Shown here one piece after another: positions 16,492-25,804 of a DNA stretch of 45,495 nucleotides. Below the pieces are notes generated by a model. The model was given only the letters and a program-made list of their open reading frames with translations. It had not been told where the DNA came from and did no database searches. Source of the DNA: Lachnospiraceae bacterium NE2001 (GTDB taxonomy: Bacteria; Bacillota; Clostridia; Lachnospirales; Lachnospiraceae); contig FOEK01000004.1 of the NCBI GenBank assembly GCA_900110635.1, forward strand, positions 186,270 to 231,764. The letters are read 5' to 3'. A program made the translations under genes and the position numbers. The stretch's first letter is position 1. Each line of letters begins with the position of its first letter.

Positions 16492-17331
16492 TTAAGATAA
16501 ACGGGATGTAATGAGGCCTTCGGTGATGGTACCCCAGGAATACTGGTTCATATATTCACCGCGATAGTGATTGATAACCTCAATATCGCCAGCCAGAAAT
16601 CGATACAGATCGCAGTCCAGCTTTTCAGGAACGATACGAAGCTGTCCCTTCTCAACACTGAGAATGTCGCTAACCTTGTAGTCTCTTAGAGTTTCCCTGA
16701 GGCTTCGGATGATAACGTCTATTCTCTTCTGGCCTTTGCGGTCGTACTCGTCATCCTCCCAGAGAACAGCAAAGGCTGTAGCTCTGGAGATGGTCCCGCC
16801 CTCGCGGTCCACGAGATACGCCAGAAGCTCCTTGGACTTGGCCCTTTTGAAATTAACAATCTCGCCATCTACAAAGATATCAAACTCGCCAAAGGTCTTT
16901 ACAAGTATACGCTTTGTAGTATCCGGCTGAATATTGTCCTTTTCGTCATCAACCGGTTTCTCAGTATGCCTGTTTCTTCTCTCTATCGCATACTTTAGTT
17001 CATTTTCCAGTTTTTCTTTACTTATTGGTTTAAGCAGATAGCCTGTGGCGTGGAGGCTGTATGCTTCCAGAGCATACTCCGAGTAACCTGTCAGAAACAT
17101 AATGGAGGCGTACGGATGGCAGTTCTTGATGATGCGCGCCATCTCGATACCATTTTTCTCTGGCATATCAATATCAAGGATTGCTATGTCAATCTGATTT
17201 TCCTGCACAAAGGCTATGGCCTCGTTTGCATCAGAAAAACCGTGGACCTCAGAAAAAAGTCCCAGCTCCTGACACATTTTTACGGTCATATTCAGGATTA
17301 ACTCCTCGTCATCGACACAAATTGCTCTCAT
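16492..17331 (-). CDS. Second receiver-SARP response regulator
   Basis: 279 residues. Receiver at 1-120 (VDDEE, phosphoacceptor Asp in AILDIDMP near 53, LTGYS, LLKPIS). A charged linker (about 125-145) follows. The C-terminal SARP-type winged helix begins ILVKTFGEFDIF and has FKRAKSKELLAYLVDREG, then a short BTAD-like tail (CDLYRFLAGD, GEYMNQYSWG). AAAGGT ribosome site at start ATG 17331. It lies 28 bp after a LytS-type kinase gene, which is its likely partner. It is similar along its whole length to the 15126-15917 product, so the two loci look like duplicated kinase/regulator systems that could bind the same promoter elements. Confidence 0.88.
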   Translation of the reverse strand: MRAICVDDEELILNMTVKMCQELGLFSEVHGFSDANEAIAFVQENQIDIAILDIDMPEKNGIEMARIIKNCHPYASIMFLTGYSEYALEAYSLHATGYLLKPISKEKLENELKYAIERRNRHTEKPVDDEKDNIQPDTTKRILVKTFGEFDIFVDGEIVNFKRAKSKELLAYLVDREGGTISRATAFAVLWEDDEYDRKGQKRIDVIIRSLRETLRDYKVSDILSVEKGQLRIVPEKLDCDLYRFLAGDIEVINHYRGEYMNQYSWGTITEGLITSRLS

Positions 17332-17359
17332 AACATACCTTTCAAACTATCACGATCTG

Positions 17360-18772
17360 TTACATTTCAGGGATACGGAAGGTAACCAGGGTACCTTCGC
17401 CAGGTGTACTCTCGATAATAAAGGTTCCTTTACACTGATCCTCGATTCGTTCCTTTACGTTTTGAATACCTATATGGCTGTTGTCCTGATTCATCAGGAG
17501 ACTTGTATCGAAGCCCTTACCGTTATCTCGAATTGTAATAACGTAGTTATCATCAACCTTATGGGCCGCAACCACTATCTCGCCATGCTTTCTCGAACGA
17601 ACTCCGTGGCGGATAGCATTTTCCACCATTGGCTGAATGGTCAGTGCTGGAAGGTCAAAATCCACGTCTTTAACATCATCTATATCATAACGCACTGATA
17701 TTGAAGGGAATCGAATCTGCTCGATATCCACATAAACACGGGTATGCTCTAATTCCTTGTTAAATGGTATAAGCTCAGTCTGGTTCAGCGAATCGATATT
17801 CTGTCTCAGATAAGTACCGAACTTTTCAACCGTGTCAGCTGCCTTCTCAGGATCCGAATGACACAGTGCCTGAATGGTCGACAGCGTATTATATAGGAAA
17901 TGAGGCTGAATCTGCGACACCATAATCTGCACACGCTGGTGTGCCATCAGGTCATCCTCGTGTTCACGAACGAAGTTGAGGTGAAGCCATATATAGTAGA
18001 AAAGATTGCAGCTCACTATAGCCATTGTAAGAAATGATATATTTAGATTCGGCGAATATATGCGGGAGTCCATCTCCACTGCGCCAACAATTACAAGAGC
18101 ACACCACACAGGGATGAGTCCCTCAAGTCCGTAGCGATAGCGGGCAACCTCATAACGCCAGTCTACAGGAGACGAGGATTGTCTGGCCTGACCATTAGAA
18201 AGCTGGCCGCCTCCCATTTGTCCCGATGAAGCAGTACCATTTGCTCCTGGCATTGGACCCGTCTGAATATTGCTGTGATTTTTACCAGTCAGAGCGATAA
18301 AAGCATCTCCAGACAGCCATAACAGATAAAGCAAAAGAAGCGCACTTACGATATGACAGGTATAGCCCAGTGGTCCTCGATGAAAAGAATTATTCTCATC
18401 AATCGTAAAGCATAGACTAGTGAAAAATGCCGTACAATGAATGATAGTATTTATCGCCACCAGAACCCAGGCTATGATAAGCTTCTGGTTTTTACGAGTC
18501 AGATATAACCACATTACGATAATAAGCGGCCTCAGAGAGTAGCCGATCACACCGGTTATGATTCGGTCGTGCCATCTTGCTGGTTCAAGGGCAAACTCAG
18601 TATCCCAATAATTCTGCACTATCAACAGTGTTGTCAGTACAGTATTTATAAGTATAACTCGTCCATGTTTTCTACTGATATAGGGGTCGATTATGACTGC
18701 AAATGCCAATCCAAGCACCTGCAGAAACACCGCAAAATATATAACTAATCCAAAAATCGTATAATCACTCAT
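17360..18772 (-). CDS. LytS-type membrane histidine kinase
   Basis: 470 residues. About six to seven membrane helices occupy residues 5-275. They are interrupted by a Gly/Gln/Ser-rich loop (about 168-205) that the other kinase lacks. The kinase core has the phosphoacceptor region MVSQIQPHFLYNTLSTI near 277, N-box IQPMVENAIRHG, IRDNGKGFD and a HIGIQNVKERI segment. It lies 18 bp after the SleB-like hydrolase gene and 28 bp before its probable partner regulator, so hydrolase, kinase and regulator probably form one operon. AGGAAA ribosome site. Confidence 0.88.
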   Translation of the reverse strand: MSDYTIFGLVIYFAVFLQVLGLAFAVIIDPYISRKHGRVILINTVLTTLLIVQNYWDTEFALEPARWHDRIITGVIGYSLRPLIIVMWLYLTRKNQKLIIAWVLVAINTIIHCTAFFTSLCFTIDENNSFHRGPLGYTCHIVSALLLLYLLWLSGDAFIALTGKNHSNIQTGPMPGANGTASSGQMGGGQLSNGQARQSSSPVDWRYEVARYRYGLEGLIPVWCALVIVGAVEMDSRIYSPNLNISFLTMAIVSCNLFYYIWLHLNFVREHEDDLMAHQRVQIMVSQIQPHFLYNTLSTIQALCHSDPEKAADTVEKFGTYLRQNIDSLNQTELIPFNKELEHTRVYVDIEQIRFPSISVRYDIDDVKDVDFDLPALTIQPMVENAIRHGVRSRKHGEIVVAAHKVDDNYVITIRDNGKGFDTSLLMNQDNSHIGIQNVKERIEDQCKGTFIIESTPGEGTLVTFRIPEM

Positions 18773-18790
18773 AATTTTTCCTGTTTCTTC

Positions 18791-20023
18791 TTAATGGAAG
18801 ACATTGCCTCCAATGTTGACACCCGAGATTCCGTGTTCCTCGGCATACCAGGCCGCTTTAAAATAGTAATTAGGAACATTTCGCTTTCCCTCCAGAACCT
18901 CCTGGGCAGCCATATAGCAGTTGGAGTTTGGACCTCTTGCCAGCACAACCGCATAGGTTCCAGTGGAAACCGGCTCAAACTGATAAGGTGCGTAGATAAC
19001 TCCCTCAATGGTGTTCGAGAAGTTGGGGCTCTCGACTCGGTTCATTACCACGCTTCCAACTGCGATCATTCCGGGATAGCTCACGCTTCCCGCCTCGCAC
19101 TCTATAATACCTGCAAGGAGGGTCAGCTCCTCGTCAGTGTAAGGATATGCATCCACATAATAGTAATCCGTTCCATCGCCGTCGTATACTATATTACTGG
19201 ACTCTCCATTGTAGCTCTTTCCGCTAAGCAGTTGACGCTCCTTAGCCTCCAGCTCAAGCACCTTGGCTCTGAGAGAGTCTGCAAACTCCTGTGCATCATC
19301 TGCTTTCTCCTGGGCGGTCTGCATCAACTCAGACATTTCAGTAATCTGCTCACCCAGCTCGGACTGTTTCTCCTCCAGTGCCTCAACCTCTGTCTCACGT
19401 TCATCCTTTAGGCGGAGAAGATCATCACCCTTATCGTACTTGTCATCCTCCATCTCCTCCAGTTCGGATATCCTGTTATCTACGTAGGTAGTAAGACTGG
19501 TGAAATATTCATCCCTGGTAAGAAACTCAGACGTATCATTTGCCCTAAGTATTACAGAAAGCTGATCCTGACTCAGGGTGGATTCGTACATCACACTTAT
19601 AACAGAGCCCAGTTCATCCCTCTGGCTGGCAATTTCTTCCTCGACCTTCACAATCTCCTGCTCTGAAAGTTCAATCTCTCTATCTATCTCGGCAATCGAA
19701 GAATTCTGCATTTCAATCTCACGTGCCAGCTCGGATATCTGGTCGTTAACCTCCTGGATATCCTCCACCAGCTTGTCAGCCGTGTTCTGCTGCGCCTCCG
19801 CAGTATTCTTCGAATCCTCGTAGTCCTTCCTCTCATCGTGAAATGTAGTCTCTACCGAGTCTCGCCCCTGAGCTAATGTAGTCTCTGCTGGGGTTGTTCC
19901 CTGGGCTAATGTAGTCTCTACCGAAGCCTCACCAAGATCAACTGACTCCATAGATACCACAAGGCCAGCTATCAGAACTACCGCCACAGCTTTATTCAGT
20001 TTTCGAAATCTTTTCTTATTCAC
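18791..20023 (-). CDS. Secreted SleB/CwlJ-type cell wall hydrolase with coiled coil
   Basis: 410 residues from a GTG start (20023; only a weak ribosome site). A signal peptide (about 8-35) is followed by three short Thr-rich repeats of the SVETTLAQG type (33-60). Then comes a long coiled coil (about 62-265, heptads rich in Glu/Gln/Leu), as in PcsB-like proteins. The C-terminal Hydrolase_2 (SleB) domain (about 290-410) has LLAGIIECEAG with the presumed catalytic Glu, MIAVGSVVMNRV and PYQFEPV. It should cut peptidoglycan outside the membrane. Its 18-bp spacing to a kinase-regulator pair suggests co-expression. It could provide the wall opening for the transfer apparatus or act in ordinary wall turnover. 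Confidence 0.85.
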   Translation of the reverse strand: MNKKRFRKLNKAVAVVLIAGLVVSMESVDLGEASVETTLAQGTTPAETTLAQGRDSVETTFHDERKDYEDSKNTAEAQQNTADKLVEDIQEVNDQISELAREIEMQNSSIAEIDREIELSEQEIVKVEEEIASQRDELGSVISVMYESTLSQDQLSVILRANDTSEFLTRDEYFTSLTTYVDNRISELEEMEDDKYDKGDDLLRLKDERETEVEALEEKQSELGEQITEMSELMQTAQEKADDAQEFADSLRAKVLELEAKERQLLSGKSYNGESSNIVYDGDGTDYYYVDAYPYTDEELTLLAGIIECEAGSVSYPGMIAVGSVVMNRVESPNFSNTIEGVIYAPYQFEPVSTGTYAVVLARGPNSNCYMAAQEVLEGKRNVPNYYFKAAWYAEEHGISGVNIGGNVFH

Positions 20024-20162
20024 TGCTCGTACGTTCGAAGTTTTATCTTACTTATTATGCATGTATTGGTTTTATATGTATACCGTTTTTTTATCTATAT
20101 ATGTCGATTTTTTATCTTTTTATAATGATTTTATGTTGTTTTGACATTTTCACTTGGTTACA

Positions 20163-21263
20163 TTAGCAGATACGTGGAAGAAGCTCGCCGCTTGGTCGAG
20201 ACAGCATGGTCTTTGCGCCTACTGCGGTTTCAACCACAACCTTGCCTGGATTCTCCTCAGTGACTTCACCGATTATACAAGCGCCCTCTGAGTTAGGCTG
20301 TGCCTTAAGGGCTTCAACTATCTTGTCTGCCTCTGATGCAGGGGCAAATATCACAAGTCGTCCTTCACACGCAAGATAAAGCGGCTCCAGTCCCAGCATT
20401 CCGCAGACGCCCTTTACGCCGTCAGCAACTGGAATGCTTTCATAATCGAGAAGTATTCCCACATTACTTTCACCAGCTATCTCATACAGCACAGTTCCCA
20501 CGCCGCCACGGGTTGCATCCCTGATAACGTGAACGTCCTTAGTAACATTTAACATGGCCTCTATATTTTTATTCAACGGCGCACAATCGCTGGTAATATC
20601 CGCATCAATCTTGAAATCATTTCTTTCTAGCAAGATAGTACAGCCATGACGACCTATATCGCCTGTCACTATGATCTTATCCCCTGGCTTTGCAAATGCA
20701 CCTGATGTGGCCACACCTTCGAAGATATGGCCGAAGCCGGTGGTGGTTATGAATATCTTATCAACCTGTCCGCGACCTGCAACCTTGGTATCGCCAGCCA
20801 CCAGATAAACGCCCGCCTCACTGGCAGTCTTTGCCATTGCAGCAGCTATCTCATCGAGCTTTGCAACCGGGAAACCCTCCTCGATCACCATAGCACAGGT
20901 AAGATACTCTGGTTTTGCGCCCATGCAGGCAATGTCATTTACCGTGCCACAGATTGAAAGCTTGCCGATATTTCCACCTGGAAACTCGTAGGGTGACACA
21001 ATGAAGCCGTCTGTGGACATAGAAACCTTGTTGGTCAGCTTGAGAGAACTGCCCGCTGGACTTCCTGTTTCTGTTTGGGCTCCTGTCTCTGTTTGGGATT
21101 CTGTTTCTGTCTGAGCATCATTTTCAGCTGGTGACAGATCAAGAACTGCGGCATCGTCAGCTGTTAAATATGGATTATCAAAATGCTTTTTGAAAATGTT
21201 ATTTATCAGTTTATTTGTCTGAACTCCGCCAGAACCGTGAGCAAGTGTTATCTTTTCTTCCAT
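20163..21263 (-). CDS. hypE: HypE, carbamoyl dehydratase for cyanide ligand synthesis
   Basis: 366 residues of the AIR synthase/PurM-like family. HypE takes the carbamoyl group from HypF onto its C-terminal Cys and dehydrates it to a thiocyanate, the CN donor to the HypC-HypD complex. The essential C-terminal motif PRIC is intact. Family signatures are LAHGSGG at the start, MSTDGFIVSPYEFPGG, VNDIACMGA and VIRDATRGGVG. A species-specific insertion of QTET repeats lies at about residues 50-75 in a loop before the STDGF motif. It is the last gene of the hyp/nif-like run, 239 bp after hypD. AGGAGA lies 11 bp before the ATG. Confidence 0.95.
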   Translation of the reverse strand: MEEKITLAHGSGGVQTNKLINNIFKKHFDNPYLTADDAAVLDLSPAENDAQTETESQTETGAQTETGSPAGSSLKLTNKVSMSTDGFIVSPYEFPGGNIGKLSICGTVNDIACMGAKPEYLTCAMVIEEGFPVAKLDEIAAAMAKTASEAGVYLVAGDTKVAGRGQVDKIFITTTGFGHIFEGVATSGAFAKPGDKIIVTGDIGRHGCTILLERNDFKIDADITSDCAPLNKNIEAMLNVTKDVHVIRDATRGGVGTVLYEIAGESNVGILLDYESIPVADGVKGVCGMLGLEPLYLACEGRLVIFAPASEADKIVEALKAQPNSEGACIIGEVTEENPGKVVVETAVGAKTMLSRPSGELLPRIC

Positions 21264-21333
21264 TTTGTCTTTTATCTCCTATTTCTTTTTCCCCATTATT
21301 ATCGAAAGATTTCTATTTCTGAGGAACCATTCT

Positions 21334-21407
21334 TTTTTATCTATCGAAGAATTATTCTTTTTTATCAAGTTTTTTATCTATCGAAGAATTATTCTTTTTT
21401 ATCAAGT
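21334..21407. repeat. Perfect 37-bp tandem duplication between hypD and hypE
   Basis: Two adjacent identical 37-bp units (21334-21370 and 21371-21407), each containing ATCGAAGAATTATTC, followed by a partial third start. They lie in the 239-bp gap between hypD and hypE; no gene is present there. Confidence 0.9.
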
Positions 21408-21502
21408 TTTTTATCGAGGAACTCTCCCTTTCTTTCTATTGGGATACATATATTGCTCTTCGAATATAGCTTTCAAAGCAACTATGTGGCAAATATGCTT
21501 CT

Positions 21503-22561
21503 TCACAGCAGGTTTAAACTCGAACCGTAATGATAGTAGGCAGCACAGGCACCCTCGTCAGACACCATGCACGCACCAACCGGATGTATCGGATCACACA
21601 CCTTGCCAAAAAGTGGACAATCCGTTGGTTTACAGTTACCCTGAAGAACCTCTCCACACTGGCAGGCAGGATTCGGCTTACCCTGTATATCTGGCACCTC
21701 ATATTTCTTACGAGCATCAAAAAGAGCATATTCCTCTCTCAGCTTCATTCCAGACTTTTCAATCATTCCAAGACCGCGCCACTCAGTATCACAAGGCTCC
21801 ATTACACTTTCAACAAGCTTCTGTGCAGCCGGGTTTCCCTCGTCCTTCACAACTCTCGGATAACAGTTCACGAAGAAAGGCTCGCCCTTCTTGGATTCTT
21901 CTATAATTACAGCAAGCGCTGTCATCAGCTCACTGGCTGTGAAACCAGCAACAACTCCTGAGACACCCTGTCCCACCAGCTCCTTGCAAACACTGTTGCC
22001 TGCAATTGCATTTACGTGACCAGGGAAAAGAAATGCATCTGCACTTCCTGCCAGCTTTGCATAAGCACTTGGCATAGTCTTGTTGGCAGTTAGTATCGAA
22101 AAGTTACTAAGTCCAAGACGCTGAGCCTTCTTCACTGCAAGGCAGGATGATGGTGTTGTTGTCTCAAAACCGACAGAAAGGAACACAACCTGCATATCAG
22201 GATTCTCCTTTGCGAGCTCCACAGCGTCATCTGGAGAATATACAGGACGAACGTCAGCCCCCTCTGATCTTGCGCCAGCAAGTGACATTTTAGTTCCAGG
22301 CACCTTTATAAGATCGCCAAATGTAGTAATGACGCATCCCTTCTCGAGAGCAAGGTAAATTGCCTCATCGATAAAGCCAACTGGTGTCACGCAAACCGGA
22401 CAACCAGGACCAGATATCAAATCTATATTCTCCGGAAGCAGATTTCTGATTCCCATCTTGAATATCTCGTGAGTATGAGTTCCACAGACCTCCATAATTC
22501 TAAGCTTGGGGCCATTGTAGTTCTGTATTATCTCGCGAGCATTTTTTATCACTTCACTCAT
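21503..22561 (-). CDS. hypD: HypD, Fe(CN)2CO assembly scaffold
   Basis: 352 residues, normal for HypD. With HypC it holds the iron on which two CN and one CO ligand are built. Signature regions are present: MEVCGTHTHEIF (Cys near 25), SGPGCPVCVTP (Cys near 54 and 57), FLSVGFETTTP and FPGHVNAI. The C-terminal [4Fe-4S] cysteines are CQCG, GNCKPTDCPLFGKVCDP and GACMVS. The AGGAATG ribosome site precedes ATG 22561. It is 256 bp downstream of hypC, across an intergenic region carrying two 46-bp palindromic repeats. Confidence 0.96.
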   Translation of the reverse strand: MSEVIKNAREIIQNYNGPKLRIMEVCGTHTHEIFKMGIRNLLPENIDLISGPGCPVCVTPVGFIDEAIYLALEKGCVITTFGDLIKVPGTKMSLAGARSEGADVRPVYSPDDAVELAKENPDMQVVFLSVGFETTTPSSCLAVKKAQRLGLSNFSILTANKTMPSAYAKLAGSADAFLFPGHVNAIAGNSVCKELVGQGVSGVVAGFTASELMTALAVIIEESKKGEPFFVNCYPRVVKDEGNPAAQKLVESVMEPCDTEWRGLGMIEKSGMKLREEYALFDARKKYEVPDIQGKPNPACQCGEVLQGNCKPTDCPLFGKVCDPIHPVGACMVSDEGACAAYYHYGSSLNLL

Positions 22562-22703
22562 TTTTTCATTCCTTTTATACGTTTCTATAATCTTATATGT
22601 TTATTTGTTTATATGTTTATTTGTTTATCTGTTTATTTGAAAGACCTTTTTCTCTGGGCTTTTTTTAACGCTTTTTTCTAATACTTTTTTAGGTCCTTTT
22701 TTC

Positions 22704-22749
22704 CTGGTCCTTTCGATTTCTCAATTTTCGAGCATTTTGAAGGGACCAG
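22704..22749. repeat. 46-bp palindromic repeat, copy 1
   Basis: Begins CTGGTCC and ends GGGACCAG, so the termini are inverted repeats. It differs from copy 2 (22759-22804) at five positions. A 46-bp relative lies in frame in hydF (35798-35843). Confidence 0.85.
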
Positions 22750-22758
22750 AGATTTCAT

Positions 22759-22804
22759 CTGGTACCTTCGATTTCTCGATTTTCGGGCATATTGAAGGGA
22801 CCAG
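22759..22804. repeat. 46-bp palindromic repeat, copy 2
   Basis: Nine bases after copy 1 and in the same orientation, just before the stop of hypC. Stem-forming termini CTGGTACC/GGGACCAG with one mismatch. It could act as an mRNA 3' hairpin for hypC. Confidence 0.85.
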
Positions 22805-22817
22805 AGGTTTTTATATA

Positions 22818-23042
22818 TTATGCACGTGGATGGGAAGCAAGGCCAGCCATCACGCCCTCTGACTCTGTCTCATCGTCTGATGTGATCTTCGCAATCGCAA
22901 CTCCGGCGTGAACCATTACGTAATCCCCTGGCTCAAGATCCTCGAGAAGCTCAGCGCTTACATCTCTCTTTGCACCGCTGGCATCAATCACAGCTGTACC
23001 ATCCTTCACACTTACAACCTTAGCAGCAAGTCCTACACACAT
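22818..23042 (-). CDS. hypC: HypC, small chaperone for the Fe(CN)2CO unit
   Basis: 74 residues, OB-fold protein that partners HypD and delivers the iron unit to a hydrogenase precursor. The ATG is followed directly by the essential Cys2 (MCVGLAAKVV). The usual Pro of the MCLxxP motif is replaced by Ala, a minor deviation. AGGAGG lies eight bases upstream, so the start is secure. The rest (DYVMVHAGVAIAKI) matches the family core. It is 170 bp after hypF and 256 bp before hypD. Confidence 0.93.
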   Translation of the reverse strand: MCVGLAAKVVSVKDGTAVIDASGAKRDVSAELLEDLEPGDYVMVHAGVAIAKITSDDETESEGVMAGLASHPRA

Positions 23043-23212
23043 TATTATTTCCTCCTGATATCTTATCTATATTCTTCTTACTTATATATATCTTTTTTCG
23101 ATTATTTATAAATCGACTTTTTGATCCTTTATTAATCGTTTTTTCAACTCGTGAATGCCCAGTCTTTAGAGGGACAGATTCTAACCATAATTGGATTATA
23201 CCGATGATCGGA

Positions 23213-25783
23213 TCATACATGAGCAAGTCCGTAGAGAGCTTGTCCCACTGCTATGCCTCCATCATTTGGCGGAACCAGACTATGCAGCAATACCCTGAGT
23301 CCACTTTTCTTGAGTCTCTCACTTACGAAGAGAACAAGCAGTTTATTCTGGAACACCCCACCACTTAAAGCTATGGTTTTTATACCAGTCATCTCGCTAT
23401 ATCTCATCGCCTCATCAGATATCATTTCAGCAAGCTTCATATGGAATACCATAGCCAGCTCATCTGGATCAGCACCCTCAAGATAAGCAGCTGCTATCTC
23501 CCTTACCAAATGATTGGTGTCCTTGTACGAATCACGAATTATATAATTGGTCACAATATGTGCCAGCATATCGCCATAGCCAAACCGGCGCAGGAAACGC
23601 TGGGCTGCGTACATCAGCGCAGTTGCAGCTTCGCCTTCAAATGTGGACGAACGCCTGATACCAAGTATAGCGCTGACTGCATCAAAAAGCCTTCCGGCGC
23701 TGGTGGACAGAACACTGTTTATACCAGTGCGAGCCATATTCGATAACATTTTATATTCATTTTCTGAACAGAGGTCGAGGCGTCCCACCATATCCGAGTA
23801 ATCTGTTTGGTTTAAGCCTGCGAAATCGCCAAGAATTGACGCCGCGATCCGCCACCCCTCCTTCGATGAGAGGTCGCCTCCACATTGAATAAACGGAGCT
23901 ATGTGGCCCAGTCTCTCAAAACCTTCCAGGCTGCATCTGAGATACTCGCCGCCCCAGATGGTACCATCCGTTCCATAACCTGTACCGTCAAATGAAACTC
24001 CGATCACCTCGTCAAGGTAATCATTTTCCGCCATACAGGAAAGTATGTGGGCATAGTGATGCTGAATCTGCAGCAGGGGCACATCATTTCTTTCAGCATA
24101 ATCTTCTGCTACAGAAGTAGTATTATACTTCGGATGAAGGTCCGCGACAACTATTTCCGGTTTTGCCTCAAGAAGGGTCTGCATCCTGTCCACAGATTCT
24201 TCCAAGGCCTGAACGGTTCTTATATCAGCCATATCACCCACGTAGGCGCTTGGATATAGCAGGCTGTTCTTTGCTATGCAAAATGTATTCTTAAGTTCGC
24301 CACCGATTCCTAGCACTGATTTTATGCAGGCTTCCTTATCTGTTGATCTATGTATATCTACCGCTATGGTATCATCTATTGTTTTTGATGGAATATGATT
24401 ATCATCATCAATTATTGATTGGAAATGTTTTGCATCGTCCATACGAGTTAGTAGTGATTCGCTACTAACCATAATAGGAAGTGGCGCGTAGCCCCTGGAA
24501 CGACGGATCATATATGGCTTCCCATCCAGGATATCCATAACCGTGTCATCCGCTCTTGTACGGATAGTTCTGTTATTTGATAAAACCAGATCTGTAAAAC
24601 CGGATATTTCCTTTATTGCATCCTCATCAGTTCGACAGATTGGAGCACCAGATGCATTTGCACTGGTCATCACAAGAGCTTCCGAGACATTTAATTCATC
24701 CTCATAATCAAAAAGGAGAAGATGTATTGGCGTATAAGGAAGCATCACGCCGATGCTCAGGTTATCCGGAGAAACCGATTCTGCAACCCTTGTTTCCTCG
24801 CGCTTATCAAGTAAAACTATCGGTTTCTCATGGCCGTTCAAAAGCTCGGTAAAATATGATTCCCCCTCTGGAAGCCTGCACTCCTTTCGGACGGTTTCAA
24901 GATCCTTCATCATCACTGCGAAAGGCTTCATAGGGCGATTTTTGAGAGTTCTTAGACGTGTAACCGCATCTTCATTTGTTGCATCACAACATAGATGGAA
25001 ACCACCAATACCTTTTATTGCAACAATACGTCCTTCGCAGATAGCCTGCCGCGCAGCAGTAATTGCTGTATTACCAACTATTATATTTCTATCCAAAGTC
25101 TGAGCAGAGTCCTTGTTGCTTTCTAAACTATGATCAGTGTTCTTATTGCTTTCTAAAATCTGATCAACGCTCCTGTTGTAGGATGAAAGACTCTTCTCTA
25201 TATCACTAAAGGTATGCTTCTTGGGATCAAATGCATAAACCACCGGACCGCAGTTTGGACAGCAAACCGGCTGGGCATCGTAACGTCTGGTCTCAGGGTG
25301 GGTATATTCATACTCACACTCCGGGCACATTTCAAACTCCTTCATACTCGTACGTTCGCGGTCATACGGCATGGATTCCAAGATTGTCAACCTGGGGCCG
25401 CAGTTAGTGCAGTTGATAAAGGGATGCATATACCTGCGATTGTTCTTATCAAAAAGCTCCGCCTTGCACTCGTCGCAAATAGCTATGTCTGGTGACACAA
25501 AGATATCGCCTGTGTCGCGTTCGCTCTCAATTATCTCAAAGTTTTCAAACTCAGGGAGATCTATCTCCTTATCGATCACGTTAAGGATCACCGACCTGGC
25601 TGGCGGATTGTGCTTCAACCCTTGCATAAGCGGCTCAACATCCCCCTGTGCAAATATTTCAACGTAGGAACCCTTGTTAGCAACAGTTCCCTTTATATCA
25701 TTTTCAAGACACGTCCTGCTGACGAAAGGTCTGAAGCCCACGCCCTGAACTATGCCGTATACTCTTATCTTGTGTGTAATCAC
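23213..25783 (-). CDS. hypF: HypF, carbamoyltransferase for hydrogenase cyanide ligands
   Basis: 856 residues from GTG 25783, which follows AAGGAGG by about eight bases. A longer frame from 25828 would translate a REP element (VPIAHERERRG) and is rejected. Domains in order: acylphosphatase (about 1-90, VYGIVQGVGFRPFV), two zinc-finger pairs (CDEC/CTNC and CPEC/CPNC, about 105-180), YrdC-like domain (about 240-430) and Kae1-like carbamoyltransferase (about 480-856, HHYAH, SFDGTGYGTDG, ALSGGVFQN). It makes carbamoyl-AMP from carbamoyl phosphate and transfers the group to HypE. Two species-specific polar insertions lie after the zinc fingers (with an ESNK repeat) and between the YrdC and Kae1 parts. 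Confidence 0.96.
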   Translation of the reverse strand: MITHKIRVYGIVQGVGFRPFVSRTCLENDIKGTVANKGSYVEIFAQGDVEPLMQGLKHNPPARSVILNVIDKEIDLPEFENFEIIESERDTGDIFVSPDIAICDECKAELFDKNNRRYMHPFINCTNCGPRLTILESMPYDRERTSMKEFEMCPECEYEYTHPETRRYDAQPVCCPNCGPVVYAFDPKKHTFSDIEKSLSSYNRSVDQILESNKNTDHSLESNKDSAQTLDRNIIVGNTAITAARQAICEGRIVAIKGIGGFHLCCDATNEDAVTRLRTLKNRPMKPFAVMMKDLETVRKECRLPEGESYFTELLNGHEKPIVLLDKREETRVAESVSPDNLSIGVMLPYTPIHLLLFDYEDELNVSEALVMTSANASGAPICRTDEDAIKEISGFTDLVLSNNRTIRTRADDTVMDILDGKPYMIRRSRGYAPLPIMVSSESLLTRMDDAKHFQSIIDDDNHIPSKTIDDTIAVDIHRSTDKEACIKSVLGIGGELKNTFCIAKNSLLYPSAYVGDMADIRTVQALEESVDRMQTLLEAKPEIVVADLHPKYNTTSVAEDYAERNDVPLLQIQHHYAHILSCMAENDYLDEVIGVSFDGTGYGTDGTIWGGEYLRCSLEGFERLGHIAPFIQCGGDLSSKEGWRIAASILGDFAGLNQTDYSDMVGRLDLCSENEYKMLSNMARTGINSVLSTSAGRLFDAVSAILGIRRSSTFEGEAATALMYAAQRFLRRFGYGDMLAHIVTNYIIRDSYKDTNHLVREIAAAYLEGADPDELAMVFHMKLAEMISDEAMRYSEMTGIKTIALSGGVFQNKLLVLFVSERLKKSGLRVLLHSLVPPNDGGIAVGQALYGLAHV

Positions 25784-25804
25784 GTGGCCCCTCCTTTCTC
25801 TTTC

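Noticed and set aside
21183-21961. Plus-strand frames of 115, 213 and 143 codons
   Set aside because: They overlap hypD and the AT-rich spacer, show no domain and have no ribosome sites.
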